In this document: positions 44,173 through 52,762 of the stretch, in pieces
Layout of the letters: each line of letters opens with the position of its first letter
Position numbering within the stretch: position 1 is the stretch's first letter
Assembly: GCA_001626765.1 (NCBI GenBank)
Contig: LUOO01000118.1
Span: forward strand, 1 to 64,000
Reading direction: 5' to 3'
Length of the DNA stretch: 64,000 nt
Origin: Maritimibacter sp. REDSEA-S28_B5
GTDB taxonomy: Bacteria; Pseudomonadota; Alphaproteobacteria; Rhodobacterales; Rhodobacteraceae
Made by a program: the position numbers and the translations under genes
Notes under the pieces: model-generated
The model's database searches: none
Seen by the model: the letters and a program-made list of their open reading frames with translations, nothing else
What the model was told of the DNA's origin: nothing

Positions 44173-45972
44173 ATGTCGGAACGAAAGCTGCGCATCGGAT
44201 GCGCGTCGGGCTTCTGGGGCGATACGCCGGAAGCGATCGGTCAACTGGTCTCAAAGGGCGAGATCGACTATCTGGTGTTTGACTATCTGGCAGAGGTGAC
44301 AATGTCGCTGATGGCGCGGGCCCGCGCCAAAGCGCCCGAGTCGGGCTATGCGCCGGACTTCGTCAAGGCGCTGGCACCCTGGTTGTCGGATATCAAGGCA
44401 AAAGGGATCAAGGTCGTTGCCAATGCAGGGGGCGTGAACCCGCGTGGCTGCAGCGATGCGCTTGCCAAAGCCGCCGCCCAGGCCGGGATCGATCTGTCCA
44501 TCGGAGTCGTGCTAGGCGATGACCTGTTGCCTAGGGCCGATGAAATTCGCAAAAACGGTCAGACGGAAATGTTCTCGGGTGTCGCATTTCCAGATGATAT
44601 CTGGAGCATGAATGCCTATCTGGGTGCCCGCCCCATCGCTGCCGCGCTGGATGCCGGGGCCGACATCGTGATCACCGGACGCTGCGCCGACAGCGCGGTC
44701 GCGCTTGGTCCCCTGATGCATGAATACGGTTGGGGCGACGATGACTGGGACAAGCTCAGCCAGGGATCGCTGGCCGGCCACCTGATCGAATGCGGCCCCC
44801 AGGGAACCGGCGGCAACTTCACCGACTGGCAGGACGTGCCGGGTTGGGACAATATGGGCATGCCCATCGTCGAGGTGTCCGAAGACGGCAGTTTCATCAT
44901 GACCAAGACGCCTGACACCGGCGGGCTGGTCGTGCCCGGGTCAGTCGGAGAGCAGATGCTCTATGAAATCGGGGACCCGCGCGCCTACCTGTTGCCCGAC
45001 GTGATCTGCGACTGGTCCGGGGTCACCCTGGAACAGGTCGGACCCGACCGGGTGCTGGTCAAGGGCGGCAGGGGGCTTGGGCGCACCGACAGCTACAAGG
45101 TGTCGGCGACCCATGCCGATGGCTGGCGCGCGGTCTCTACCCTGACACTGGCCGCGATTGACGCACCCGCCAAGGCCGAACGTGTGGCCGAGGCGATCGT
45201 GACCCGCTGTCGCCGGATTTTCCGCGACCGCAACATGGGAGATTTCCGGCAGGTCAGCGTCGAGGTGCTGGGGGCCGAGGCGGCCTATGGCGCAAATGCG
45301 CGCGCCCGGACCCGCGAGGTGGTGCTCAAGATCGGCGCGGTCCATGACGATCGCGCCGCGCTGAACATCTTTGCCGGCGAAATCGCACCGATGGCGATTT
45401 CGACCGCGCAGGGTCTGACCGGGTTCTTCGCCGGACGGCCAAAGGTGCAGCCGGTGGTCCGTCTATTTTCCTTCCTTCAGAGCAAGGCCGAGACCCCCGT
45501 CGCGGTCGAGGTCGACGGCAAGGATGTGCCCGTGAGCGTGGCCGCCACGCCAGTCCACCTTGATCCGCCTGCCGCACCGCCCGCAGATAGCCGCGAGCCC
45601 GGTCCGGACGTTGTCAAGGTCCGCCTCGTCGATCTGGCCTGGGGCCGCTCGGGCGACAAGGGGGACATCGCCAATATCGGCATCCTCGCGCGCAAGCCGG
45701 ACTACCTGCCATATATCCGCTCGGCTCTCAGCGAAGAGGTGGTGAAGGACTATTTCGCCCATGTCTGCGACGGCAGGGTAGAACGGTTCGACCTGCCCGG
45801 AAGCCATTCGCTGAATTTCCTGCTGCATGACTCGCTGGGCGGGGGGGGCATCGCTTCGGTCCGCATAGACCCGCAGGGCAAAGGGTTCGCGCAGATGCTG
45901 CTTGATATCGAAATTCCCGTGCCAGCCGATCTGGCCGCACGTGACGGACTGAATGCCGCGGCCCGGAACTAA
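44173..45972 (+). CDS. atuA: AtuA, acyclic terpene utilization protein (DUF1446)
   Basis: 599-aa protein of the AtuA/DUF1446 family, full length. It starts LRIGCASGFWGDTPEAIGQL, has DYLVFDYLAEVTMSL near residue 32, GRCADSAVALGPLMHEYGW near 170, and the C-terminal domain starts VRLVDLAWGRSGDKGDIANI near 484. AtuA is required for growth on citronellol and geraniol in Pseudomonas, but its reaction is not established as far as I know. It stands between a hydratase (21 bp) and the biotin carboxylase (12 bp), the strongest single sign that carboxylase 2 acts on an isoprenoid acid. Confidence 0.9.
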   Translation: MSERKLRIGCASGFWGDTPEAIGQLVSKGEIDYLVFDYLAEVTMSLMARARAKAPESGYAPDFVKALAPWLSDIKAKGIKVVANAGGVNPRGCSDALAKAAAQAGIDLSIGVVLGDDLLPRADEIRKNGQTEMFSGVAFPDDIWSMNAYLGARPIAAALDAGADIVITGRCADSAVALGPLMHEYGWGDDDWDKLSQGSLAGHLIECGPQGTGGNFTDWQDVPGWDNMGMPIVEVSEDGSFIMTKTPDTGGLVVPGSVGEQMLYEIGDPRAYLLPDVICDWSGVTLEQVGPDRVLVKGGRGLGRTDSYKVSATHADGWRAVSTLTLAAIDAPAKAERVAEAIVTRCRRIFRDRNMGDFRQVSVEVLGAEAAYGANARARTREVVLKIGAVHDDRAALNIFAGEIAPMAISTAQGLTGFFAGRPKVQPVVRLFSFLQSKAETPVAVEVDGKDVPVSVAATPVHLDPPAAPPADSREPGPDVVKVRLVDLAWGRSGDKGDIANIGILARKPDYLPYIRSALSEEVVKDYFAHVCDGRVERFDLPGSHSLNFLLHDSLGGGGIASVRIDPQGKGFAQMLLDIEIPVPADLAARDGLNAAARN

Positions 45973-45984
45973 GAGGACGACACC

Positions 45985-47454
45985 ATGACCATTTCGAAAC
46001 TCCTGGTCGCCAATCGGGGCGAGATCGCGGCGCGCGTGTTGCGCACCGCTAAGGCCCGCGGGCTTGCGACTGCCGTGTTGCGTCATGTCGCCGAGCAAGA
46101 GGGGCCGGCGCATCTGATTGCAGATGAGGTCGTGATGATCGACGGCCCGACGCCCGTGGCCGCCTATCTCGATATTCCTCAGATCGTCGAAGCCGCCAAA
46201 GGGATCGGCGCGGACGCGGTTCATCCCGGCTATGGCTTTCTGTCAGAGAATGCCGGTTTTGTCGCGGCGCTGGAAAAAGCCGGAGTGACCTTTGTCGGCC
46301 CGACGTCCGAGGTCATCGACCTGATGGGGGACAAGGTCCGCGCCCGCGCCTTCGTCGAGGAACGCGGGTTTCCCGTCGCCCCCTCGGCCATCGAGGATGA
46401 TGATCCGGCGAGCTTTGTCGAACGCGCCCGCGCCGTTGGCTATCCGCTGCTCATCAAGCCCTCGGCCGGCGGTGGCGGCAAGGGCATGCGCGTCGTACGC
46501 GAGGACAGCACGCTGGAGACCGAAATCGAAACCGCGCGCCGCGAAGGCGAACGATATTTCGGCGACGGGCGGCTTTTCGTCGAACGCTATATCGAACGCC
46601 CGCGCCATATCGAGGTGCAGGTGATGGGCGACGGACAGGGCAACGTGGTCCATTTCTGGGAACGTGAATGTTCGATCCAGCGCCGGTTCCAGAAGATTAT
46701 CGAGGAAACGCCGTCACCGGCGCTGACCCCCGAGCAACGGGATGAGATCTGCGAGACCGCTGCCGGAATTGCCCGCGCCGTCAAATACCGCGGGGCAGGG
46801 ACTGTCGAATTCATCTATGCACAGGATGGGGCCTTTTATTTCCTGGAAATGAACACCCGCCTTCAGGTCGAACATCCGGTGACCGAGATGGTAACCGGCT
46901 TTGATCTGGTTGCCGAGCAGCTGCGTGTCGCGGCGGGCGACGGGCTGAGCGCCGTGCAGGCGGATATTCCCCAAACCGGACACTCGATCGAACTGCGCAT
47001 CTGTGCCGAGGATGCGACCGCCGATTTTCGCCCCGCGATCGGCAATATCCTGCTGCTGGACGAACCCCAGGGCGAGGGGATCCGCGTAGACAGCGGCATT
47101 CTGGATGGCGGCAAGGTAACGACCGACTTCGACCCGATGTTGTCCAAGCTGATCGTGCATGGCCCGGATCGCGCGCAGGCCATCGCCCGTGCCCGGAGCG
47201 CGGTGCAAAGCTATGTGATTCTCGGGGTAACGACCAACACTGGTTACCTGGATGCAATCCTTGCACATCCGGATTTCGCCTCTGGTGACGTTTCAACTGG
47301 CTTCCTGGCTGAACAATCCGAAACGCTGACCGCGCCGGGCGAAGATGTCTCTGACTTGCTGATGGCGGCGGCGGCCCTATCGGACGAGCGCCTGGTGAGT
47401 GACGTAATGCAGATACCGGAAATGTACCGCAAGATGGGTGGGTGGAGAAACTGA
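45985..47454 (+). CDS. Acyl-CoA carboxylase 2, biotin carboxylase subunit
   Basis: 489-aa stand-alone biotin carboxylase. LLVANRGEIAARVLRTAKAR opens it; the ATP-grasp loop SAGGGGKGMRVVRED is near residue 160; EMNTRLQVEHPVTEM is near 288. Unlike carboxylases 1 and 3 it ends after the carboxylase domain with no carrier part. The carrier is encoded next: the stop TGA overlaps the carrier start as TGATG. It lies 12 bp after AtuA. Splitting of the alpha subunit into two genes is unusual for geranyl-CoA-type enzymes. Confidence 0.91.
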   Translation: MTISKLLVANRGEIAARVLRTAKARGLATAVLRHVAEQEGPAHLIADEVVMIDGPTPVAAYLDIPQIVEAAKGIGADAVHPGYGFLSENAGFVAALEKAGVTFVGPTSEVIDLMGDKVRARAFVEERGFPVAPSAIEDDDPASFVERARAVGYPLLIKPSAGGGGKGMRVVREDSTLETEIETARREGERYFGDGRLFVERYIERPRHIEVQVMGDGQGNVVHFWERECSIQRRFQKIIEETPSPALTPEQRDEICETAAGIARAVKYRGAGTVEFIYAQDGAFYFLEMNTRLQVEHPVTEMVTGFDLVAEQLRVAAGDGLSAVQADIPQTGHSIELRICAEDATADFRPAIGNILLLDEPQGEGIRVDSGILDGGKVTTDFDPMLSKLIVHGPDRAQAIARARSAVQSYVILGVTTNTGYLDAILAHPDFASGDVSTGFLAEQSETLTAPGEDVSDLLMAAAALSDERLVSDVMQIPEMYRKMGGWRN

Positions 47455-47957
47455 TGCAACGGATTTTTCAGATGGACGGAGAAGAGACTGATTGCTGGCT
47501 GGGTCATGATGGCAGCCGGTTCGTGCTCAATACCCCCACTGGCGCTGTTGCCTGCCAATTGGACCCGACGGGTCTGCCGGGCGGTTACAAGCTGAGGGCC
47601 AAGGGTGTTGTGCGCGAATTGCGACTGGCCGTGGGGCCGGAAGCAACTTTTGTGCACATGGACGGGCGAACCTACGAAGTCGGGCGGGTTGATCCCGCCG
47701 AACGCCTGGCCGGAAGCGACGGTGGCGCGAGCGACGACCGATTGGTGGCGCCCATGCCGGGTGTCGTGGTGTCGGTTGCGGTTAAACCCGGCGATGCGGT
47801 TGAAGAAGGCCAGCCGCTTCTGGTGATCGAAAGCATGAAGTTGGAAACCACACTGACGGCCCCGCGCGACGGGGTCGTTGCCGAAATGCCATTCGCCGAA
47901 GGCGACAGTTTTGGTCTGAAAGACATCCTGGCCCAATTGGCCCCGGAGGAGGAGTGA
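47454..47957 (+). CDS. Acyl-CoA carboxylase 2, biotin carboxyl carrier protein
   Basis: 167-aa carrier subunit. The C-terminal biotinyl domain has LVAPMPGVVVSVAVKPGDAV and the biotin site LLVIESMKLETTL near residue 125. The first half (YEVGRVDPAE and before) is a beta-rich linker domain like those in fused alpha subunits, which probably docks the carrier onto the carboxyltransferase. Start at the TGATG overlap with the carboxylase; an in-frame ATG 12 bases earlier is inside that gene. It is followed at once by the beta subunit. Confidence 0.9.
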   Translation: MQRIFQMDGEETDCWLGHDGSRFVLNTPTGAVACQLDPTGLPGGYKLRAKGVVRELRLAVGPEATFVHMDGRTYEVGRVDPAERLAGSDGGASDDRLVAPMPGVVVSVAVKPGDAVEEGQPLLVIESMKLETTLTAPRDGVVAEMPFAEGDSFGLKDILAQLAPEEE

Positions 47958-47959
47958 CA

Positions 47960-49567
47960 ATGCGCAGGATTGAAAGTCTGATCGACACCAATGCCGCCGA
48001 CTACAAGGCAAACTATGCCGCCATGTCTGAACGGCTGAAGGAATTCCACGCCCGCCAGCACGCGGCGCGTTTCGAACGCCCGCAACGCGATATCGACCGC
48101 CTTGCCCGCCAGAACAAACTGGGCGTGCGCGAGCGGTTGAAACTGCTGCTGGACCCCGGCACTCCGTTTTTGGAGTTTTCCACACTTGCCGCCTGTCGCG
48201 AATACGATGGAACCGTGCCTGGCGCCGCTGTGGTGACGGGCATCGGTATTGTGCAGGGTCGCGAGGTCGCCATCCACGCCAACGACGCTAGCGTCAAGGG
48301 CGGGGCTTGGTATCCACATACGGTCAAAAAGGTCGTGCGTCTTCTGGATGTCGCGCTGGAAAACCGCCTGCCGGTCATCCATATCTGTGACAGCGCGGGC
48401 GGTTTCCTGCCGCTGCAGCACGGGGTGTTTCCCGACCGGTATCTGGGCGGGCGGGTGTTCCGCAACCAGGTCAAGCTGAGCCAGGCCAATATCCCGCAGA
48501 TTGCCGTGGTCGGCGGTCACTGCACGGCTGGCGGCGCCTATGTGCCGACGCTGAGCGACTACAACATCATCATCGAAGGCACAGGGGCGATTTTCCTTGG
48601 CGGTCCCCCGCTGGTCAAGGCGGCTACCGGCGAAGAGGTCGGTGTTCAGGAGCTTGGCGGCGCGGTCATGCACACCTCGGTATCGGGCACCGGCGACTAT
48701 CGCGCCGCGACCGAAAAACACGCCTTTTCACTGGCCCGCGAGATTGTCGGCCAGTGGAAGCGCACGCCGAAAACGATCATCGAAACCGCGGCCTATGAAG
48801 AGCCTTACTATGACCCCAAAGAACTCTACGGGATCATTCCAAAAGACCGGAAAACCCAGTTCGACATGCGCGAGGTTCTGGCCCGGATCGTGGACGGCTC
48901 ACGCTTTCACGAATACCAGCCGGACTATGGCACCACGATGGTGTGCGGCTTTGCCCATATCTGGGGTTACAAGGTCGGCATCCTTGCCAACAACGGGGTG
49001 CTGTTCAACGACAGTTCGCTCAAGGCAGCGCATTTCATGCAGTTGTGCAACCAGAACCGCACGCCTCTGGTCTTTTTCCAGAACATCACCGGCTATATGG
49101 TGGGCCGCGAATACGAAGAACGAGGCATCGCCAAGGATGGCGCCAAGATGCTGATGGCGCAGGGCGGCTCGGTCGTGCCGAAGTTCACAGTAATCGCCAA
49201 TGCGTCTTACGGGGCCGGCAACTACGGGATGTGCGGACGGGCCTGGGACGCGCGCACGCTGTTCATGTGGCCCCAGGCCGAGATCGGCGTGATGGGGGCG
49301 GATCAGGCCGCAAATACCATGGCGGACGTCAAGATTCGGCAGCTTCAGCGCGAAGGCAAAGAGCTGACCGAAGAAGAAATCGCCGCGATCCGCGAACCGG
49401 TGCTGGAAAAATACAAGCGCGATGTCGAGGCTTATACCTCGACCTCGGAATTGTGGGACGACGGCATCCTCGACCCGGCGGACACACGCAACGCGCTTGG
49501 CATGTCGATTTCTGCCTCGCTCAATGCACCGATCGACGATCCGCACTACGGGATCTTCCGTCTGTAA
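47960..49567 (+). CDS. Acyl-CoA carboxylase 2, beta subunit, geranyl-CoA carboxylase-like (tentative)
   Basis: 535-aa carboxyltransferase. HANDASVKGGAWYPHTVKK near residue 107, CDSAGGFLPLQHGVFPD near 143, GHCTAGGAYVPTL near 186 and NASYGAGNYGMCGRAWD near 412 mark it. At residue 163 it has Gly (YLGGRVF), where carboxylases 1 and 3 have Phe, and SAGG replaces SGGA or CGGA at 145-148. A Gly-for-Phe change is known to separate geranyl- from methylcrotonyl-CoA carboxylase, but I could not check that this is the same position. Together with adjacent AtuA I call it geranyl-CoA carboxylase-like, tentatively. GAGGAG precedes the ATG. Confidence 0.88.
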   Translation: MRRIESLIDTNAADYKANYAAMSERLKEFHARQHAARFERPQRDIDRLARQNKLGVRERLKLLLDPGTPFLEFSTLAACREYDGTVPGAAVVTGIGIVQGREVAIHANDASVKGGAWYPHTVKKVVRLLDVALENRLPVIHICDSAGGFLPLQHGVFPDRYLGGRVFRNQVKLSQANIPQIAVVGGHCTAGGAYVPTLSDYNIIIEGTGAIFLGGPPLVKAATGEEVGVQELGGAVMHTSVSGTGDYRAATEKHAFSLAREIVGQWKRTPKTIIETAAYEEPYYDPKELYGIIPKDRKTQFDMREVLARIVDGSRFHEYQPDYGTTMVCGFAHIWGYKVGILANNGVLFNDSSLKAAHFMQLCNQNRTPLVFFQNITGYMVGREYEERGIAKDGAKMLMAQGGSVVPKFTVIANASYGAGNYGMCGRAWDARTLFMWPQAEIGVMGADQAANTMADVKIRQLQREGKELTEEEIAAIREPVLEKYKRDVEAYTSTSELWDDGILDPADTRNALGMSISASLNAPIDDPHYGIFRL

Positions 49568-49650
49568 AGGCTTGAGGGACGGCACACCGGGTCGGGGGGT
49601 GCCGTTCCGCGTCAAGGCGCTTGCATCTGGCGCTTTCGGAATCTGAAGTA

Positions 49651-49685
49651 GTCCTGACCGGTCCGGTTCCCGGACAGGTCAGGAC
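49651..49685. terminator. Bidirectional terminator-like stem-loop
   Basis: GTCCTGACC and GGTCAGGAC form a perfect 9-bp outer stem, with GTCCGG and CCGGAC pairing inside. It lies between the convergent carboxylase 2 and PaaY-like genes and overlaps the last codons of the latter. No long T-run follows. Confidence 0.55.
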
Positions 49686-50290
49686 GATGTCCGCCGCGCC
49701 TCCTGAATGGAGACGACGTCAGAGGCCGCCATGCCGGGCCGGTCTGCCTCGACCGCCTTCAGCGGCTCGACCGGCCTCAATCCGGCCAGACAATCGCGCG
49801 CAAGTTGCTGGTATTCCGCGGTGCCGCGCGTTTTCCACGCGATTTCTTTCTCGCTGACCTCGCGGATCACCTTTGCCGGCGATCCCACCACCATCGAACG
49901 CGCCGGAATCACGGTTTCGCCACGCACAAACGCCTGCGCGCCGACAATCGATTCCGCCCCAAGCTCTACACCATCCATAATGACGGAATTCATTCCGACC
50001 AGAGCGTTCCGGCCCACTGTGCAACCGTGCAGGATCGCGCCATGGCCGATGTGGCCGTCGCTTTCCACCACGGCGTCGCGGCCGGGAAAGGAATGGATGA
50101 TGCAATTGTCCTGAACATTGGCTCCATCCCCGATCACGATCCTGCCGAAATCGCCCCGCAAGCTTGCTCCGGGGCCGATGTAGCATCCATGACCCAAGAT
50201 GACATTTCCGATCAGAACGGCCTGGGGGTGGACATATGTATCCTCGGGCACGACGGGTATAAAACCCTTGAACTCATAACAGTATGCCAT
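49679..50290 (-). CDS. paaY: PaaY-like gamma-carbonic anhydrase family protein
   Basis: 203-aa left-handed beta-helix protein with hexapeptide repeats. [18 protein letters not shown] near residue 57, [19 protein letters not shown] near 77 and [16 protein letters not shown] near 97 give the three metal-binding histidine environments of gamma-carbonic anhydrases. The closest recalled members are PaaY and CaiE; PaaY is a thioesterase that clears dead-end CoA products of phenylacetate degradation. AAAGGTGG precedes the ATG. Transcribed alone, divergent from the thiolase across a region with two operators, so it belongs to the regulon, probably as a CoA-salvage enzyme. Confidence 0.83.
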   Translation of the reverse strand: MAYCYEFKGFIPVVPEDTYVHPQAVLIGNVILGHGCYIGPGASLRGDFGRIVIGDGANVQDNCIIHSFPGRDAVVESDGHIGHGAILHGCTVGRNALVGMNSVIMDGVELGAESIVGAQAFVRGETVIPARSMVVGSPAKVIREVSEKEIAWKTRGTAEYQQLARDCLAGLRPVEPLKAVEADRPGMAASDVVSIQEARRTSS

Positions 50291-50392
50291 TCCGACCACC
50301 TTTCGTAAGCTGAGTGCTAAACGCTTGTCAGCGGTTGCGCCGGGACCAGAATCCCTCAATTGTGCCGCCGATCAGGGCGTGTGGCCCGAAAA

Positions 50393-50406
50393 CAAACACA
50401 AGTTAG
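50393..50406. promoter_or_regulatory. Degenerate TetR-type operator, PaaY side
   Basis: CAAACA-CA-AGTTAG is a weak copy of the island motif (two arm changes). Its right flank AGAAAATAG is identical to that of the 43274 and 50475 sites, which supports it as real. It lies 103 bp upstream of the PaaY-like start. Confidence 0.5.
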
Positions 50407-50444
50407 AAAATAGCGCAAGCTCCCTACGTCACAGCTTGGCGATA

Positions 50445-50473
50445 TTGACACTTCCCAAGGTTGGGATTTAAAA
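50445..50473 (+). promoter_or_regulatory. Sigma70-type promoter for thiolase-SDR operon
   Basis: TTGACA (50445-50450), a perfect -35, is followed after 17 bp by TTAAAA (50468-50473). The CTAACA-type operator starts 2 bp after the -10, over the expected transcription start, a classic repressor position. The thiolase ATG lies 71 bp downstream of the -10. Confidence 0.65.
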
Positions 50474-50474
50474 T

Positions 50475-50488
50475 CTAACAAATGGTAG
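50475..50488. promoter_or_regulatory. TetR-type operator, thiolase side
   Basis: CTAACA-AA-TGGTAG matches the island motif with one arm change and is followed by AAAATAG as at other copies. It sits directly behind the -10 box of the thiolase promoter, 56 bp before the start codon. Confidence 0.68.
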
Positions 50489-50543
50489 AAAATAGGCTGG
50501 CGGACCGATTAGGGTGGCCTGACCGAACTAGGGAGAGAGAGAA

Positions 50544-51728
50544 ATGACAGACAAAGCCTATGTTGCAGGCGTTGGGATGGTCCCGTTCCAGAAGCCGGGA
50601 AAATCCGAAAGCTACGATGTGATGGCGACCGCTGCGACCCGGTCCGCTCTGGCAGACGCGGGGTTGGATTATGATAAAGTCCAACAGGCCTATGTGGGCT
50701 ATGTCTATGGCGACAGCACCTGCGGTCAGCGCGCCTTGTACCATGTCGGAATGACAGGCATCCCGGTTCTGAATGTGAACAACAACTGCTCGACCGGATC
50801 GTCCGCCCTGTTCCTGGCCAGGCAGGCAGTTGAAAGCGGCGCGGTCGAATGTGCTCTGGCACTTGGGTTCGAACAGATGCAGCCTGGCGCAATCGGTGCG
50901 ATGTTCCATGACCGGGTCAGCCCGTTTGCGGCATTCGACAATGAAACCGACGAACTGGTTGGCAGTGCCGAGATCCCGCTGGCGCTGCGGTACTTCGGCG
51001 GTGCCGGCAAGGCGCATATGGACGAGTTCGGCACCCCCCTAGAAACCTTCGCAAAAATCCGCGCCAAGGCCAGCCGACATGCTGCGAAGAATCCGGTTGC
51101 CCTGTTCCGGCAGAAGGTGACGGCGGAAGACGTCATGGCCGCCCAGGTCGTCTGGCCCGGCGTCATGACCAAGCTCATGGCCTGTCCGCCAACCTGTGGC
51201 GCGGCCGCCGCGATCATTTGTTCCAAGGAATTCGCCGACAAGCACGGACTGGACAGTTCGGTTCGGATCGCGGCGCAGGCCATGACGACCGACGGCCCGG
51301 AAACTTTCGAAGCCCATGACATGCGCGAAGTGGTCGGCTTTTCGATGGCCAAGCGCGCCGCCGATCAGGTTTACGAGGACGCGGGCATCGGGCCCGAGGA
51401 CGTGGATGTGGTCGAACTGCACGACTGTTTCGCCCACAACGAGCTTATCACCTATGAGGCGCTTGGCCTTTGCGGTCGCGGCGAAGCGGCGAAATTCGTT
51501 GATGATGGCGACAACACCTACGGCGGAAAATACGTGACCAACCCGTCGGGCGGTCTTTTGTCCAAAGGCCATCCGCTTGGGGCGACCGGCCTAGCGCAAT
51601 GTACCGAGCTCGTTCAGCAGCTTCGCGGCCAGGCAGATGCGCGCCAGGTTGATGGCGCACGTCTGGCGCTTCAGCACAATCTGGGCCTCGGCGGGGCCTG
51701 CGTCACCACGCTTTATGAAAAAGCCTGA
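50544..51728 (+). CDS. SCP-x-type thiolase
   Basis: 394-aa thiolase of the SCP-x/lipid-transfer type. The nucleophile is in NVNNNCSTGSSALF near residue 79, the histidine loop is VVELHDCFAHNELITYEA near 291, SKGHPLGATGLAQ near 344, and GLGGACVTTLY closes the fold. It should cleave a 3-ketoacyl-CoA, perhaps alpha-methyl branched. GGGAGAGAGAG precedes the ATG. It is the first gene of a two-gene unit with the following SDR and differs clearly from the thiolase at 1579. Confidence 0.9.
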   Translation: MTDKAYVAGVGMVPFQKPGKSESYDVMATAATRSALADAGLDYDKVQQAYVGYVYGDSTCGQRALYHVGMTGIPVLNVNNNCSTGSSALFLARQAVESGAVECALALGFEQMQPGAIGAMFHDRVSPFAAFDNETDELVGSAEIPLALRYFGGAGKAHMDEFGTPLETFAKIRAKASRHAAKNPVALFRQKVTAEDVMAAQVVWPGVMTKLMACPPTCGAAAAIICSKEFADKHGLDSSVRIAAQAMTTDGPETFEAHDMREVVGFSMAKRAADQVYEDAGIGPEDVDVVELHDCFAHNELITYEALGLCGRGEAAKFVDDGDNTYGGKYVTNPSGGLLSKGHPLGATGLAQCTELVQQLRGQADARQVDGARLALQHNLGLGGACVTTLYEKA

Positions 51729-51752
51729 TAGCGCCTTTCGGGAGGAATCAAT

Positions 51753-52583
51753 ATGACTGGAAAACTCGACGGGCGCGTGGCGCTGGTCTCGGGCTCGGGC
51801 CGGGGCATTGGCCGCGAAATCGCTCTCAAACTGGCCTCGGAAGGGGCCCGGCTGGTGATCAACGATCTGGACGCCGGTCCGGCCAATGAAACCGCCGAGG
51901 CGGTGCGCGCAATGGGAGCTGAGGCCGTGGTCTGTGCCGGCAGCGTTACCGAAGTCGGTTTTGCCGAACGGTTCATCAAGACCGGCGTGGACAGCTTTGG
52001 CGGGTTAGACATCATCGTGAACAACGCAGGCTACACTTGGGATAGCGTCGTTCAGAAGATGTCCGACGAACAGTGGCAGGCGATCATCGACGTCCACCTG
52101 ACGGCACCTTTCAAGATCCTGCGCGCTGCCCAGCCGGTGATCAGCGCCAAGGCCAAGGAAGAGGCCGCCGCCGGGCAAGAGGTGTTCCGCAAGGTAGTCA
52201 ACATCTCGTCCATCGCAGGGACCGGCGGCAATGCTGGCCAGATCAACTATTCCGCCGCTAAGGCCGGTATCCTAGGGGTCACCCGGACGATGGCCAAGGA
52301 ATGGGGCCGCTATAAGGTCAACGTCAACGCCGTCGCCTTCGGCCCGATTCGCACCCGCTTGACCGAAGGCAGCGCGGATGGCGACAGCACGATCAAGGTC
52401 GAAGAAAAAGAGATCAAGGTCGGCGTGAATCCCGATCTCCTGTCCCAGATGGAGCGCATGATCCCGCTGGGCCGGGTCGGCACTCCGGAAGAAGCTGCCG
52501 GTGCCGTCTATCTGTTCTGTGCGCCGGAATCGAACTTCATTTCAGGCCAGCACGTCATCTGCGGTGGCGGTTTCGTGATCTAA
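51753..52583 (+). CDS. SDR-family 3-hydroxyacyl-CoA dehydrogenase-like protein
   Basis: 276-aa SDR. The cofactor motif SGSGRGIGREIAL is near residue 14, NNAGYTWDSVVQKM near 90 is MFE-2 or FabG-like, INYSAAKAG near 167 gives Tyr and Lys, and the C-terminus SGQHVICGGGF is typical. It should oxidise a 3-hydroxyacyl-CoA for the adjacent thiolase, 24 bp upstream. GGGAGGAA precedes the start. The stop is followed by a strong stem-loop, so the pair forms its own transcript. Confidence 0.88.
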   Translation: MTGKLDGRVALVSGSGRGIGREIALKLASEGARLVINDLDAGPANETAEAVRAMGAEAVVCAGSVTEVGFAERFIKTGVDSFGGLDIIVNNAGYTWDSVVQKMSDEQWQAIIDVHLTAPFKILRAAQPVISAKAKEEAAAGQEVFRKVVNISSIAGTGGNAGQINYSAAKAGILGVTRTMAKEWGRYKVNVNAVAFGPIRTRLTEGSADGDSTIKVEEKEIKVGVNPDLLSQMERMIPLGRVGTPEEAAGAVYLFCAPESNFISGQHVICGGGFVI

Positions 52584-52588
52584 GGCAG

Positions 52589-52619
52589 TTGCCCGGACCC
52601 GATGACGTGGTCCGGGCAA
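52589..52619 (+). terminator. Stem-loop after the thiolase-SDR unit
   Basis: TTGCCCGGACC and GGTCCGGGCAA form a perfect 11-bp stem around nine bases, five bases after the SDR stop. No T-run follows, so it could end or stabilise the transcript. Confidence 0.6.
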
Positions 52620-52722
52620 GCACATTAATGTCTGGGCGGCCTCTTGGCGGTCGCCAATGCGGAATTTTCCGCAAACTCTAGTCTGGCACGATCACGACGA
52701 TTGACTCACTTGAGTTATTAAC

Positions 52723-52736
52723 CTAACAGGCGTTAG
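52723..52736. promoter_or_regulatory. TetR-type operator before the TetR-carboxylase 3 operon
   Basis: CTAACA-GG-CGTTAG matches the island motif with one arm change and lies 26 bp before the TetR start. A TTGACT -35-like box (52701-52706) lies upstream, so binding would block this promoter and allow autoregulation. The -10 is unclear. Confidence 0.68.
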
Positions 52737-52762
52737 TTAGGCGTTGGGGGATACGAAAGTCT

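Noticed and set aside
44173-45972. Reading AtuA as a pseudogene or fusion
   Set aside because: Length and motif order fit the normal 590-600 aa of the family; the C-terminal domain belongs to it.
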